This document shows, in pieces, positions 6,758 to 14,348 of a stretch of DNA of 15,428 nt. Source of the DNA: an uncultured Lachnospiraceae bacterium (lineage in GTDB: Bacteria > Bacillota > Clostridia > Lachnospirales > Lachnospiraceae); assembly GCA_910587935.1 (NCBI GenBank), contig CAJUNP010000052.1, forward strand, positions 1-15,428. The letters run 5' to 3'. The notes below the pieces were generated by a model that saw nothing but the letters and a program-made list of their open reading frames with translations, had not been told where the DNA came from and made no database searches. Positions within the stretch are counted from its first letter, which is position 1; the number at the start of each line of letters is the position of its first letter. Position numbers and translations under genes: made by a program.

Positions 6758-8230
6758 ATGAATCTAACCATACTTCAGAATGAAGAAAAGCAAATGAATT
6801 TTATTATGTTTCTTGCTAACACAGCAATTCCTGTGGTCGCCTTTACTTTTGTCATGTTATTTTTAGGCGGTACGATTAAAGATGCCATTGTTTTCCTTAT
6901 GGCTTTGTTCGGTATTCTTACAAAAATCTTTGAAAAAAAGCTTGGTAAATTCGCCAAATATATTTATGTCTCTATCCTCCCGGTTGTGGGCGCAATTATT
7001 ATAGTTTTTGCCAATGACGGTAAATTCGGCGCCATGACGCAGGCTTATTTCCTGATTCTTGTCATGTCGATCGCTTACTATGACAAATCGGTTGTTTTGG
7101 TTAACGCCATCGTTACCATCGCAGTCAATGCCGTGGCCATGTTCCTTTTTCCCAGTTCCTATTTATTAATGCATAATCTGCCTGTATGGGTGTTTATTAT
7201 GCTGGTATTTATGCTGGGCGTTATGACTGCATATATTATTTCGTTACGAACTTATAAGCTTTTTGAAACGGTAGAAACGAAAGAAGAAAGAATGGCCGTT
7301 TTGATCGATAATGTGAAAGACGCTTTTGATAACCTGAAGGAGTCTTCTGCCAATATCTACAGTTCATTAGACGAATTCAGCAATCTGTCACAGAAAATTG
7401 CCGATACCACAAAGGGGATCGCATCGGATTCCGATATTCAGACTTCCGAAGTCACGGGAAGTCTCCGGCTGTTTAACGACCTTGCCGATAAGCTCAGCAT
7501 TTCCGAAGAAAAGGTAAATACCACGGTCGTACATATGAATACTTTGAAGGAAAATAATGATACCGGCATTGCTTCTATTGAAGATTTAACCGATAAATTT
7601 CAGGAAAATATTGAGTCTACGCAGCATGCTTCCAAAGAAATCGAAATTTTATCGGAAAAATCCGCTCTTATCAGTAACATTATAGATACCATATCCGGTA
7701 TTGCACAGCAGACGAATCTTCTTGCCCTGAACGCCGCAATAGAGGCGGCCCGCGCAGGCGAAGCCGGAAAGGGGTTTGTTGTGGTTGCCGACGAAATCAA
7801 AAAACTTTCCGAGCAATCCACCAACTCCACAAGAAAAATTGATGAGATCTTAAAGGAGATTGTCAATATCGTTGAAACTACCCGCAATACAATGAACCAC
7901 AACAGCGCTATTGTTTCGGAGTCTTCCGGCAAGTTAAATACAACTGTAAATGTATTTAAAACGATGATCGAATCTTCGGAGGCAGTCATTGGTATTATCG
8001 GCGAATTGAATCAGGAACTGCAAAATATTTCGGATTTGAAAGAAGATATGCTTTCTTCTATGGAAAAACTGGCAGATATTTCAGCAAATTCCGCGGAATC
8101 TACCAAGGAAATCAGCGCTTCCACAGAAGATCAGGTAACGTCTGTCGAATCTGTTATGGACGCTATGGGGACCGTACAGAAGAGTATTGATAACCTGTCA
8201 AAAATATTAAATACAAGCGAGGCAATTTAA
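6758..8230 (+). CDS. Methyl-accepting chemotaxis protein with six N-terminal membrane helices, no extracellular domain
   Basis: A 490-residue transducer. The N-terminal part (about 14-163) has about six hydrophobic helices with only short loops; there is no Cache, 4HB or PAS domain and no recognisable HAMP. A helical linker (about 170-230) leads into the cytoplasmic signalling domain. Its conserved hairpin tip reads IAQQTNLLALNAAIEAARAG, then EAGKGFVVVADEI (about 315-347), the CheA/CheW contact region. No C-terminal receptor-tethering pentapeptide is present. Sensing must occur within or at the membrane, suggesting a hydrophobic or membrane-borne signal, a membrane-state cue, or an unseen partner. 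The ribosome site AAAGGGAGGG is excellent. The gene is followed after 34 bases, without a terminator, by a KASIII-like gene, so the two are probably co-transcribed. No cheA or cheW is nearby. Confidence 0.9.
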   Translation: MNLTILQNEEKQMNFIMFLANTAIPVVAFTFVMLFLGGTIKDAIVFLMALFGILTKIFEKKLGKFAKYIYVSILPVVGAIIIVFANDGKFGAMTQAYFLILVMSIAYYDKSVVLVNAIVTIAVNAVAMFLFPSSYLLMHNLPVWVFIMLVFMLGVMTAYIISLRTYKLFETVETKEERMAVLIDNVKDAFDNLKESSANIYSSLDEFSNLSQKIADTTKGIASDSDIQTSEVTGSLRLFNDLADKLSISEEKVNTTVVHMNTLKENNDTGIASIEDLTDKFQENIESTQHASKEIEILSEKSALISNIIDTISGIAQQTNLLALNAAIEAARAGEAGKGFVVVADEIKKLSEQSTNSTRKIDEILKEIVNIVETTRNTMNHNSAIVSESSGKLNTTVNVFKTMIESSEAVIGIIGELNQELQNISDLKEDMLSSMEKLADISANSAESTKEISASTEDQVTSVESVMDAMGTVQKSIDNLSKILNTSEAI

Positions 8231-8264
8231 AAAAATAAAATACAAAAGATAAAGAGGTGTCCTT

Positions 8265-9266
8265 ATGCAAAATAATTGTATGATTATTGGTATCAGCTAT
8301 TATCACCCTAACCACCAGGTGGACAACGATTACTTTATCGAACACTTTAAAGAATTGGGTACCGACATCACTGGACTCTTAAAAGTAACAGGCAGAAATC
8401 ATCGGTATATCTCGGACAGCCTGGACGAAACCATGCTGACGATGGGATATAACGCGGCCAAAAATGTATTGGAAAAAACTCATATCAAGGCATCTCAGCT
8501 GAATATGATCGTTTTTTCCTCCGGTACGCCGGAATATATCGCTCCTTCCAATGCGCTCAAAATCCATTCTCTGATAGGCGCGGGTTCCAAATGTATGGTT
8601 TATGATTTAAACGCAAACTGTGCCGGTATGCTCGCTGCCTTTGAACAAATCTCACGTACTATGCGCGATAATCCTAATATTAAGTATGCGCTTCTTGTGG
8701 GTTCCGATCAGTTAAACCGGTATTCCCGCTATAGCGAAGCTATTTCTTATTCAAATTTCGGGGATTCCGCCTGTGCCGTTATGCTGGAAAATGTATTTCA
8801 TACGGACAGGGGATTTATCGATTCGGACATTTACACCAATTCAAGTAATCATGACAAAATTCTTCTTCCCGCAAAGGGCATGACCAGCGTCGTACATGAA
8901 AAGAATCTTAATATAGAAGACAAGCTGGTAAAATGGACTGCGTTTAACCTGGACGGAGCTTTTTACAGCGCCAAAATTTCGATTGAAGAATTGCTGTTTA
9001 AGCACAATCTGCTTAAGGCGGATATTAAAAAATACTTTTTATCCCAGTTTGCCCGTAAAAACATTGAATATGTCTGCGAACAACTGAATGAGGATATCGA
9101 TAAATTTACTTTTGTCGGAGATGAATTTGGTTATACCGGCACAACAAGTCCTTTTCTCGCTTATGCAAGGGCGTTGGAAAACCACGATTTATCGATTGGG
9201 GATTATGTCGTTTTCTGGACGGTGGGCGCCGGTACTACCTGCGTCTGTATCCTGTATCAATATTAA
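8265..9266 (+). CDS. KASIII-like 3-oxoacyl-ACP synthase with altered catalytic triad
   Basis: A 333-residue thiolase-fold protein of FabH-like length. The N-terminal half has family features (GISYYHPNHQVDN, TGRNHRYI, ETMLTMGYNAAKNVL, VFSSGTPEYIAPSNA), and the nucleophilic Cys is C119 in DLNANCAGMLAAFE. The C-terminal half departs from FabH: where HQAN carries the catalytic His, this protein has SQFA (S260), and where GNTS carries the Asn, it has GTTS (T293). The end VGAGTTCVCILYQY fits the glycine-rich C-terminal strand. Decarboxylative condensation by the FabH mechanism therefore looks unlikely. Acyl transfer, esterification or a different condensation, as in divergent KASIII relatives of secondary metabolism, is more plausible. 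It has an AAAGAGGTG ribosome site and lies 34 bases behind the membrane chemoreceptor, with no other fatty-acid genes near. The family is clear; substrate and product are unknown. Confidence 0.85.
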   Translation: MQNNCMIIGISYYHPNHQVDNDYFIEHFKELGTDITGLLKVTGRNHRYISDSLDETMLTMGYNAAKNVLEKTHIKASQLNMIVFSSGTPEYIAPSNALKIHSLIGAGSKCMVYDLNANCAGMLAAFEQISRTMRDNPNIKYALLVGSDQLNRYSRYSEAISYSNFGDSACAVMLENVFHTDRGFIDSDIYTNSSNHDKILLPAKGMTSVVHEKNLNIEDKLVKWTAFNLDGAFYSAKISIEELLFKHNLLKADIKKYFLSQFARKNIEYVCEQLNEDIDKFTFVGDEFGYTGTTSPFLAYARALENHDLSIGDYVVFWTVGAGTTCVCILYQY

Positions 9267-9268
9267 AT

Positions 9269-9682
9269 TTACATAACCATAAGCAGCGTTCCCATTCCGA
9301 TCAGTACACAGCCAATGAGGGATTTGGCCGTAAAGCTTTCATGTAAAAATATAAAGGCAAGAATCAGCGTCAGCACAACGCTTAATTTATCAATGGGAAC
9401 CACCTTTGAAACGTCTCCCTCCTGCAGCGCTTTATAATAGCAAAGCCATGACGCGCCGGTTGCAAGGCCCGATAAAATTAAAAACAGCCAGCTTTTCTTT
9501 CCGATTCGGACAAGTCCGGTCTGTGCATTGGTTAAAAACACTATGCCCCATGCCATAATTAATACCACCGCAGTCCGGACAGCTGTGGCAAGATTTGAAT
9601 TCACTCCTTCAATGCCTGCCTTGGCAAGAATGGAAGTCAACGCTGCAAATACGGATGATAGAAGGGCAAACAGCAGCCACAT
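9269..9682 (-). CDS. Single-domain EamA/DMT-family transporter
   Basis: A 137-residue membrane protein with one EamA unit of about five helices. The sequence begins MWLLFALLSSVFAALTSILA and contains the family-typical GLATGASWLCYYKALQEG, VSKVVPIDKLSVVLT and LHESFTAKSLIGCVLI. Common EamA permeases have two such units (~300 residues). Half-size members of ~140 residues exist and probably act as dimers, so this is not evidently truncated. Substrate is unknown. A CGAGGTG ribosome site (9688-9694) supports the start. The stop codon is 2 bases from the stop of the convergent KASIII-like gene, with no clear terminator hairpin between them. It is divergent from the chemoreceptor at 9888. Confidence 0.85.
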   Translation of the reverse strand: MWLLFALLSSVFAALTSILAKAGIEGVNSNLATAVRTAVVLIMAWGIVFLTNAQTGLVRIGKKSWLFLILSGLATGASWLCYYKALQEGDVSKVVPIDKLSVVLTLILAFIFLHESFTAKSLIGCVLIGMGTLLMVM

Positions 9683-9765
9683 AACGACACCTCGATTTCA
9701 TCTTTTTTGTTACATACACATATTTTAACACAAAAGAGCATTTGCATACATAAAAAGCATCGATA

Positions 9766-9797
9766 AACGGTAGCAGTTGACAAGCAGGAACGGTAGC
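9766..9797 (+). repeat. Direct repeat AACGGTAGC around a promoter
   Basis: Two perfect 9-bp copies, AACGGTAGC at 9766-9774 and 9789-9797, are 23 bases apart, about two helical turns. One lies just upstream of the -35 box and the other in the spacer of the promoter at 9777-9806. A partial third copy, AACGGT, is at 9824-9829. The layout suits a regulator binding as tandem subunits on one DNA face. Confidence 0.55.
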
Positions 9798-9806
9798 TTT
9801 TATAAT
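9777..9806 (+). promoter_or_regulatory. Consensus sigma-A-type promoter of the dCache chemoreceptor
   Basis: TTGACA (9777-9782), an 18-base spacer and TATAAT (9801-9806), both boxes 6 of 6 to consensus. The spacer is one base longer than ideal. Transcription should start near 9813, leaving a leader of about 75 bases before the ATG at 9888. Confidence 0.75.
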
Positions 9807-9887
9807 AGCTATAATATTAATAAAACGGTTGAATAGATAATCTGAACATCTCTTATTTCAGCCATGTAAGCAGGGGGTAACGTTGAA

Positions 9888-11861
9888 ATGAAAAGCATTC
9901 GAACCAAAATCACCTTATGCCTTATTCTTACTGTTCTGATCGGACTGGTTGCGTCCGGTTCTTCAAGTATCACACTGAATTACAATAATACTATGTCCAC
10001 CGTAGAACAGATGATGAGTCAGACGGCAGTCCTGGCGGCAGGACGCGCACAGCAGGAGCTGGCGGCATATAAGAACGCCGTAATGGAGGCAGGGTGTATT
10101 CCGCAGTTGTCCGATCCGAAAGTGTCAGTGGAAGAAAAGCAGGCTATTATTGACGGGCGCGTTTCCATGCACGGTTTCCGCAGGGGAAATGTCGTCGATG
10201 CGGACGGTATCAGTATTTTTGACGGAAATGATTATTCAGACCGCGAATATGTTCGTCAGGCCATGCAGGGAAATGTTTTTGTATCAGAACCGCTGATCAG
10301 CAAGATCACGGGGGAACTTTCCATTATGGTAGCGGCGCCTCTATATTCCGAAGGAGACCATGAGAAATCTATTGTCGGCGTCGTATACTTTGTTCCCCAT
10401 GAGACCTTTTTAAATGATATTGTATCGGCCATCCAGATTGGTAAAAACAGCAGGGCTTACATGATTAATAAGTCCGGCGATACGATTGCCGACATCACGC
10501 TTGATACGATAACGGTTCAAAACATAGAGGCCGAGGCCCAGAGCGATCCGTCGCTGCTGGAGCTGGCAGCGATCCATTCCGAAATGCGCCAGGGGAAAAA
10601 CGGGTTTGGAAGCTATACAAACGGTGAAGATAAAATGTTTGCGGCTTATGCTCCCGTGCCGGATACGGACGGCTGGAGCATTGCAGTGACCGCGCCGCAG
10701 ATCAATTATCTGGAATCCACCCGGGACGCAATGGTCATTAATATTGCGGTGATTGCCGCTTCCATATTAATTTCCGTTATTGTAGCCCTGGCTCTGGCTG
10801 TCAATATCGGTAAGCCTATGCGGGCTTGCGTAAAACGTATGAAGCTATTGGTAGAGGGTGATTTGGAAACACCGATGCCGAAGATTACCAACAAGGATGA
10901 AACGGGCGTGCTTGTGAGATCTACGGAGACTCTGGTGGAGGGGCTGCGTACCGTCATCAACGACATCAGTTATTTGCTTAATGAGATGGCCAATCAGAAT
11001 CTGAATGTTCATACGGAGCATGAAGATGTATATGTGGGCAGTTTTCAGGATATATTGCTTTCCATGCGCCATATGAAGACCGAACTGAACAACGCCATGC
11101 GCCAGGTCAATAATTCTGCGCAGGAGGTAGCCAATGCCAGCAATCAGTTATCCGCAGGCGCACAAACGCTCAGCCAGGGGACTACGGAGCAGGCCAGCAC
11201 GGTTGAGGAACTGGCAGCACGGGTCAGCATCATTTCCGGGCAGGTTAAAAACACGGCAAGCGGAGCATTGGATGTCAGGGGCCAGACGCATCAGGCCGGC
11301 GAAAAAGTCATCCTCTGCAATCAGAAAATGCAGAGTCTGGTAGAGGCGATGGAAAAAATCCAAACCAGTTCCGAGCAGATTGAAAAGATTCTTAAGACCA
11401 TTGATGATATTGCATTCCAGACAAATATACTGGCTCTGAATGCGGCAGTGGAAGCGGCCCGGGCCGGCAGCGCCGGGAAGGGTTTTGCCGTAGTCGCAGA
11501 GGAAGTCCGCAGTTTGGCCGGCAAATCTGCACAGGCGGCTAAAAATACATCGGAGCTTATTGTAAATTCTACGGAAGCCGTACATATCGGTACGGAGATT
11601 GCCCAGAATACGGCAGACGTTCTCCTGGGTGTCGTAGACAGTATTCAGTCAGTGGTTGATTCCATCGACCATATAGCAGTAGTATCCGGCGAACAGTCGG
11701 AATCGGTTGAGCAGGTTTCCGAAAGTATTAATCAAATTTCGGTCGTTGTACAGAGTAACAGCGCTACGGCTGAAGAAAGCGCGGCTGCCAGTGAACAGCT
11801 TTCCGCAGAGGCCGCCTGCCTGAAGGAATTGGTTGGCCAGTTTACGCTTACTTCAGAATGA
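9888..11861 (+). CDS. Methyl-accepting chemotaxis protein, dCache-HAMP type
   Basis: A 657-residue transmembrane chemoreceptor. TM1 (about 8-29) is followed by an extracellular double-Cache domain (about 35-270) with the family stretch YSDREYVRQAMQGNVFVSEP and a membrane-distal GELSIMVAAPLY strand. TM2 (about 280-304) and a HAMP domain (about 305-357) follow. A second helical segment (EMANQNLNVHTEHEDVYVG) comes next, as often seen in Clostridia receptors, then the signalling domain with hairpin tip IAFQTNILALNAAVEAARAG, then SAGKGFAVVAEEV (about 508-542). It binds an external small ligand and controls CheA through CheW; ligand identity cannot be read from sequence. An AGGGGGT ribosome site lies 9 bases before the start. 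Transcription is from its own promoter and probably ends at the hairpin 11899-11950. No other che genes are adjacent. Confidence 0.94.
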   Translation: MKSIRTKITLCLILTVLIGLVASGSSSITLNYNNTMSTVEQMMSQTAVLAAGRAQQELAAYKNAVMEAGCIPQLSDPKVSVEEKQAIIDGRVSMHGFRRGNVVDADGISIFDGNDYSDREYVRQAMQGNVFVSEPLISKITGELSIMVAAPLYSEGDHEKSIVGVVYFVPHETFLNDIVSAIQIGKNSRAYMINKSGDTIADITLDTITVQNIEAEAQSDPSLLELAAIHSEMRQGKNGFGSYTNGEDKMFAAYAPVPDTDGWSIAVTAPQINYLESTRDAMVINIAVIAASILISVIVALALAVNIGKPMRACVKRMKLLVEGDLETPMPKITNKDETGVLVRSTETLVEGLRTVINDISYLLNEMANQNLNVHTEHEDVYVGSFQDILLSMRHMKTELNNAMRQVNNSAQEVANASNQLSAGAQTLSQGTTEQASTVEELAARVSIISGQVKNTASGALDVRGQTHQAGEKVILCNQKMQSLVEAMEKIQTSSEQIEKILKTIDDIAFQTNILALNAAVEAARAGSAGKGFAVVAEEVRSLAGKSAQAAKNTSELIVNSTEAVHIGTEIAQNTADVLLGVVDSIQSVVDSIDHIAVVSGEQSESVEQVSESINQISVVVQSNSATAEESAAASEQLSAEAACLKELVGQFTLTSE

Positions 11862-11898
11862 TCGACCGGTGCGGGTGCACATTAGAAAACTAACAATT

Positions 11899-11950
11899 GG
11901 CTATTCTTGGTACGGGTTGTTACGATCCGGACAGAGAATAGCCTTTCTTT
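11899..11950 (+). terminator. Rho-independent terminator or leader hairpin between chemoreceptor and SulP genes
   Basis: GGCTATTCT (11899-11907) pairs perfectly with AGAATAGCC (11935-11943), followed by TTTCTTT (11944-11950). The 27-base loop can form an inner stem (CGGGT with ATCCG, one G-U pair), giving a long two-part hairpin. It lies 37 bases after the chemoreceptor stop and 23 bases before the SulP start, so it may end the first transcript or attenuate read-through into the second. Confidence 0.7.
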
Positions 11951-11973
11951 CAGATTTATGAGGGAGCAGAATT

Positions 11974-13611
11974 ATGGAAAAGTTGAAACCAAAGTTGTTT
12001 TCCGTTATGAAAACGTATTCTAAGAAACAGTTTATGAAAGATGTAATTGCCGGGATTATTGTGGCGGTTATTGCGCTGCCTTTATCCATAGCGCTTGCCC
12101 TTGCGTCGGGCGTGGGGCCGGAACAGGGTATCTATACGGCGATTATTGCCGGATTTTTAATTTCTTTTCTGGGCGGCAGCAGGGTACAGATTGCCGGGCC
12201 TACCGCGGCTTTTGCAACGATCGTAGCGGGGATTGTGGCTAAAGGCATGGACAAATTGATTCTGGCAACCATTATGGCAGGGATTATTCTTGTCATTATG
12301 GGCGTTTTGAGGCTTGGTAATCTGATTAAGTACATTCCCTACACAATTACCACGGGATTTACCGCAGGGATTGCGGTTACGATTGTAATCGGACAGGTAA
12401 AGGATTTTCTGGGATTGTCTTATCCTGCGAACACAGTTACAATTGAAACCATGGAAAAGCTGGAAGCCGCGGTGAAAAATTTTCATTCCCTTAACTGGCA
12501 GGCCGTGCTTGTAGGAGTAGTCTGCCTGGCTATTTTGATTATCTGGCCTTTTATTAATAAAACCATTCCGGGATCTCTGCTTGCAGTTATCGCGGGAATC
12601 CTGATGGTTCGTTTTTTTCACATGAAGGTAAATACAATCGGTGACTTATACGAGATCAGCAATAAGCTGCCCGGTTTTCATATACCGTCTTTTTCAATGG
12701 GGGATATCCGCGATATATTGCCGGATGCGTTTACCATTGCGGTTCTGGCCGCGATTGAATCGCTGCTTTCCTGTGTTGTAGCGGACAGTATGATTAATTC
12801 CAGGCATCGTTCCAATATGGAGTTGATCGCGCAGGGAATCGGGAATGTGGGCTCGGCTTTGTTCGGCGGTATACCCGCTACGGGAGCTATTGCAAGAACG
12901 GCCGCCAATATCAAAAACGGAGGCCGTACGCCGGTGGCCGGCATGGTTCATTCCGTTACCCTTGTACTGATTCTGGTGGTTCTGATGCCTTACGCCGCGC
13001 TGATCCCCATGCCGTGTATTGCTGCCATTCTGTTTATGGTGGCTTATAATATGTGCGGCTGGCGGACTTTTGTCAATCTATGCAAGTCTTCGCCCAAAAG
13101 CGATATTGCGGTACTGGCGCTTACGTTTGTGTTGACGGTTGTGTTCGATCTTGTTCTGGCAATTGAAGCCGGTATTCTGCTTACGGCTGTTTTATTTATG
13201 AAGCGTATGAGCGATGTAACGGAAGTAGAGGGATGGAAATATATGGACGAAGACGAGGACCCGGACAGTATTACGCTGCGGGCGGTTCCGGCGCATACGC
13301 TTGTCTATGAAATTTCCGGGCCGATGTTTTTTGCGGCGGCAGATAAAATTTTAAAGATTTCCGTAAAGGAAGATACGAAGTGTCTGATTCTTCGAATGAG
13401 GAGCGTAAACGCGATCGACGCAACGGCAATGCGCTCTTTGAGCGAACTTTATGAACGGTGCAGCAAGAAGGGGATTCAAATTATTTTATCACATGTTAAC
13501 GAACAGCCCAGAAAGGTGATGGATAAGGCCGGTTTCAGCAAACAAATCGGCGATGCGAATTTCTGTCCGCATATCGACGCGGCTTTAGTGCGGGCGGAAG
13601 AAGTGGCATGA
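11974..13611 (+). CDS. SulP-family inorganic anion transporter with C-terminal STAS domain
   Basis: A 545-residue membrane permease. The N-terminal ~400 residues form the SulP membrane domain, with the conserved opening IVAVIALPLSIALALASGVGP, then GSRVQIAGPTAAFATIVAGI and IPYTITTGFTAGIAV. GIPATGAIARTAANIKNGGR, near residues 296-315, is another hallmark. The cytoplasmic STAS domain occupies about 438-540, with the strand-helix motif VNAIDATAMRSL (D482, T484) at the place where anti-sigma antagonists are phosphorylated. The family carries sulfate, bicarbonate, C4-dicarboxylates or other anions; the substrate cannot be set from sequence and no sulfate-assimilation genes are nearby. The ribosome site AGGGAG lies 7 bases before ATG. 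I see no clear promoter of its own between the upstream hairpin and the start, so it may depend on read-through from the chemoreceptor transcript. Confidence 0.93.
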   Translation: MEKLKPKLFSVMKTYSKKQFMKDVIAGIIVAVIALPLSIALALASGVGPEQGIYTAIIAGFLISFLGGSRVQIAGPTAAFATIVAGIVAKGMDKLILATIMAGIILVIMGVLRLGNLIKYIPYTITTGFTAGIAVTIVIGQVKDFLGLSYPANTVTIETMEKLEAAVKNFHSLNWQAVLVGVVCLAILIIWPFINKTIPGSLLAVIAGILMVRFFHMKVNTIGDLYEISNKLPGFHIPSFSMGDIRDILPDAFTIAVLAAIESLLSCVVADSMINSRHRSNMELIAQGIGNVGSALFGGIPATGAIARTAANIKNGGRTPVAGMVHSVTLVLILVVLMPYAALIPMPCIAAILFMVAYNMCGWRTFVNLCKSSPKSDIAVLALTFVLTVVFDLVLAIEAGILLTAVLFMKRMSDVTEVEGWKYMDEDEDPDSITLRAVPAHTLVYEISGPMFFAAADKILKISVKEDTKCLILRMRSVNAIDATAMRSLSELYERCSKKGIQIILSHVNEQPRKVMDKAGFSKQIGDANFCPHIDAALVRAEEVA

Positions 13612-13620
13612 TTTTAGTCT

Positions 13621-13669
13621 CAGCGGACAGGGACGTTTAACTTTACGGCCTTGGTCCGCTGGCGTTTTT
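13621..13669 (+). terminator. Rho-independent terminator after the SulP gene
   Basis: CAGCGGAC (13621-13628) pairs perfectly with GTCCGCTG (13654-13661), with short inner pairing in the 25-base loop, followed three bases later by TTTTT (13665-13669). It lies 9 bases after the SulP stop. On the minus strand no T-run follows, so it acts for the plus strand. Confidence 0.8.
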
Positions 13670-13698
13670 ATAAAAAGCATAAGTTTCCATAATTTCAG

Positions 13699-14250
13699 TT
13701 ACCGTTGAAATTCCTGCCCTAAATAATCAACTTTCCATTCTCCATCTTCCATGATTAGAATAATATCAATAGTATATAACACTTCAAGACCTCTATCCGA
13801 AAACTTCATTTTGGCGTGCATATAATCTTTTCTTTCTTCTACCATCTCAAAATCAGTCAGTTCCCCGCCATAAATATCTACAATAGCCATTGGAAATATG
13901 TACAGTTCTCCGTCTTCCTCATGGTACATTTTTAACTGATCCAAATAGTATTCATAATATATCTTTTCTGCGCCGTTTTTTGTGCAAACTTCTTCCGTAG
14001 CTCTTTTTATTTCTGACAGGGAAGATAATTTTTCATCGTCTACCTTAAAATACTCCACTTCAACACCGTCTCTTAAAACAACCTTTATGTCTCCCGTGAT
14101 TGACGGACCAACGCTCCACACGTCCCTGTTCATTTGTTTCCAGGATTCAAAGGTATTCAAAACTACTTCTTTTGTATTTTGCCTTTTACATCCGGCAAGA
14201 ATAAATATACAGCTTAAGATGATAGGGCAGATTTTAAGAATTTTTTTCAT
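13699..14250 (-). CDS. Lipoprotein of unknown function
   Basis: A 183-residue protein with a lipoprotein signal: positively charged start MKKILKICPI, hydrophobic core and lipobox LAGC with lipidated C21. The mature part is charged and beta-rich. Near the end IDIILIMEDGEWKVDYL resembles the last strands of NTF2-like/DUF4829-type extracellular domains, where a conserved GxWKVD closes the sheet. That resemblance is weak, and I do not assign a family. The ribosome site AAGGAG (14257-14262) fixes the start. It lies downstream of, and in the same orientation as, the C39-like peptidase gene, with a hairpin between them, so they may be separately expressed. It is convergent with the SulP gene and has no visible intrinsic terminator of its own. 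Confidence 0.8.
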   Translation of the reverse strand: MKKILKICPIILSCIFILAGCKRQNTKEVVLNTFESWKQMNRDVWSVGPSITGDIKVVLRDGVEVEYFKVDDEKLSSLSEIKRATEEVCTKNGAEKIYYEYYLDQLKMYHEEDGELYIFPMAIVDIYGGELTDFEMVEERKDYMHAKMKFSDRGLEVLYTIDIILIMEDGEWKVDYLGQEFQR

Positions 14251-14292
14251 GCAGGACTCCTTACTATAATTTATTTATTGTTTTTTCATGCT

Positions 14293-14328
14293 GAAATGCT
14301 GAAATCTATTTTTAGATTCCAGCATTTC
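14293..14328. repeat. Long inverted repeat between two minus-strand genes
   Basis: A 16-base arm (14293-14308) pairs with 14313-14328 around a 4-base loop with a single mismatch, which becomes a G-U pair in a minus-strand RNA. It begins 21 bases after the peptidase stop. No T-run follows on the minus strand, so it is a processing or stability hairpin, or an atypical terminator. A short direct repeat GCTGAAAT-GCTGAAAT overlaps its left arm (14290-14305). Confidence 0.6.
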
Positions 14329-14348
14329 ATTCTTAAGACATTTTACCT

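Noticed and set aside
11148..11585. 145-codon minus frame opposite the dCache chemoreceptor
   Set aside because: Shadow of the highly conserved signalling domain; no start signal.
11897..11925. TTGGCT-17-TTACGA as a SulP promoter
   Set aside because: The -10 is poor and the boxes lie inside the hairpin, so terminator or leader structure explains the sequence better.
12157..12951. Minus frames opposite the SulP gene (12157-12621, 12678-12944, 12694-12951)
   Set aside because: Shadows of membrane helices; no ribosome sites, and the SulP frame is intact.
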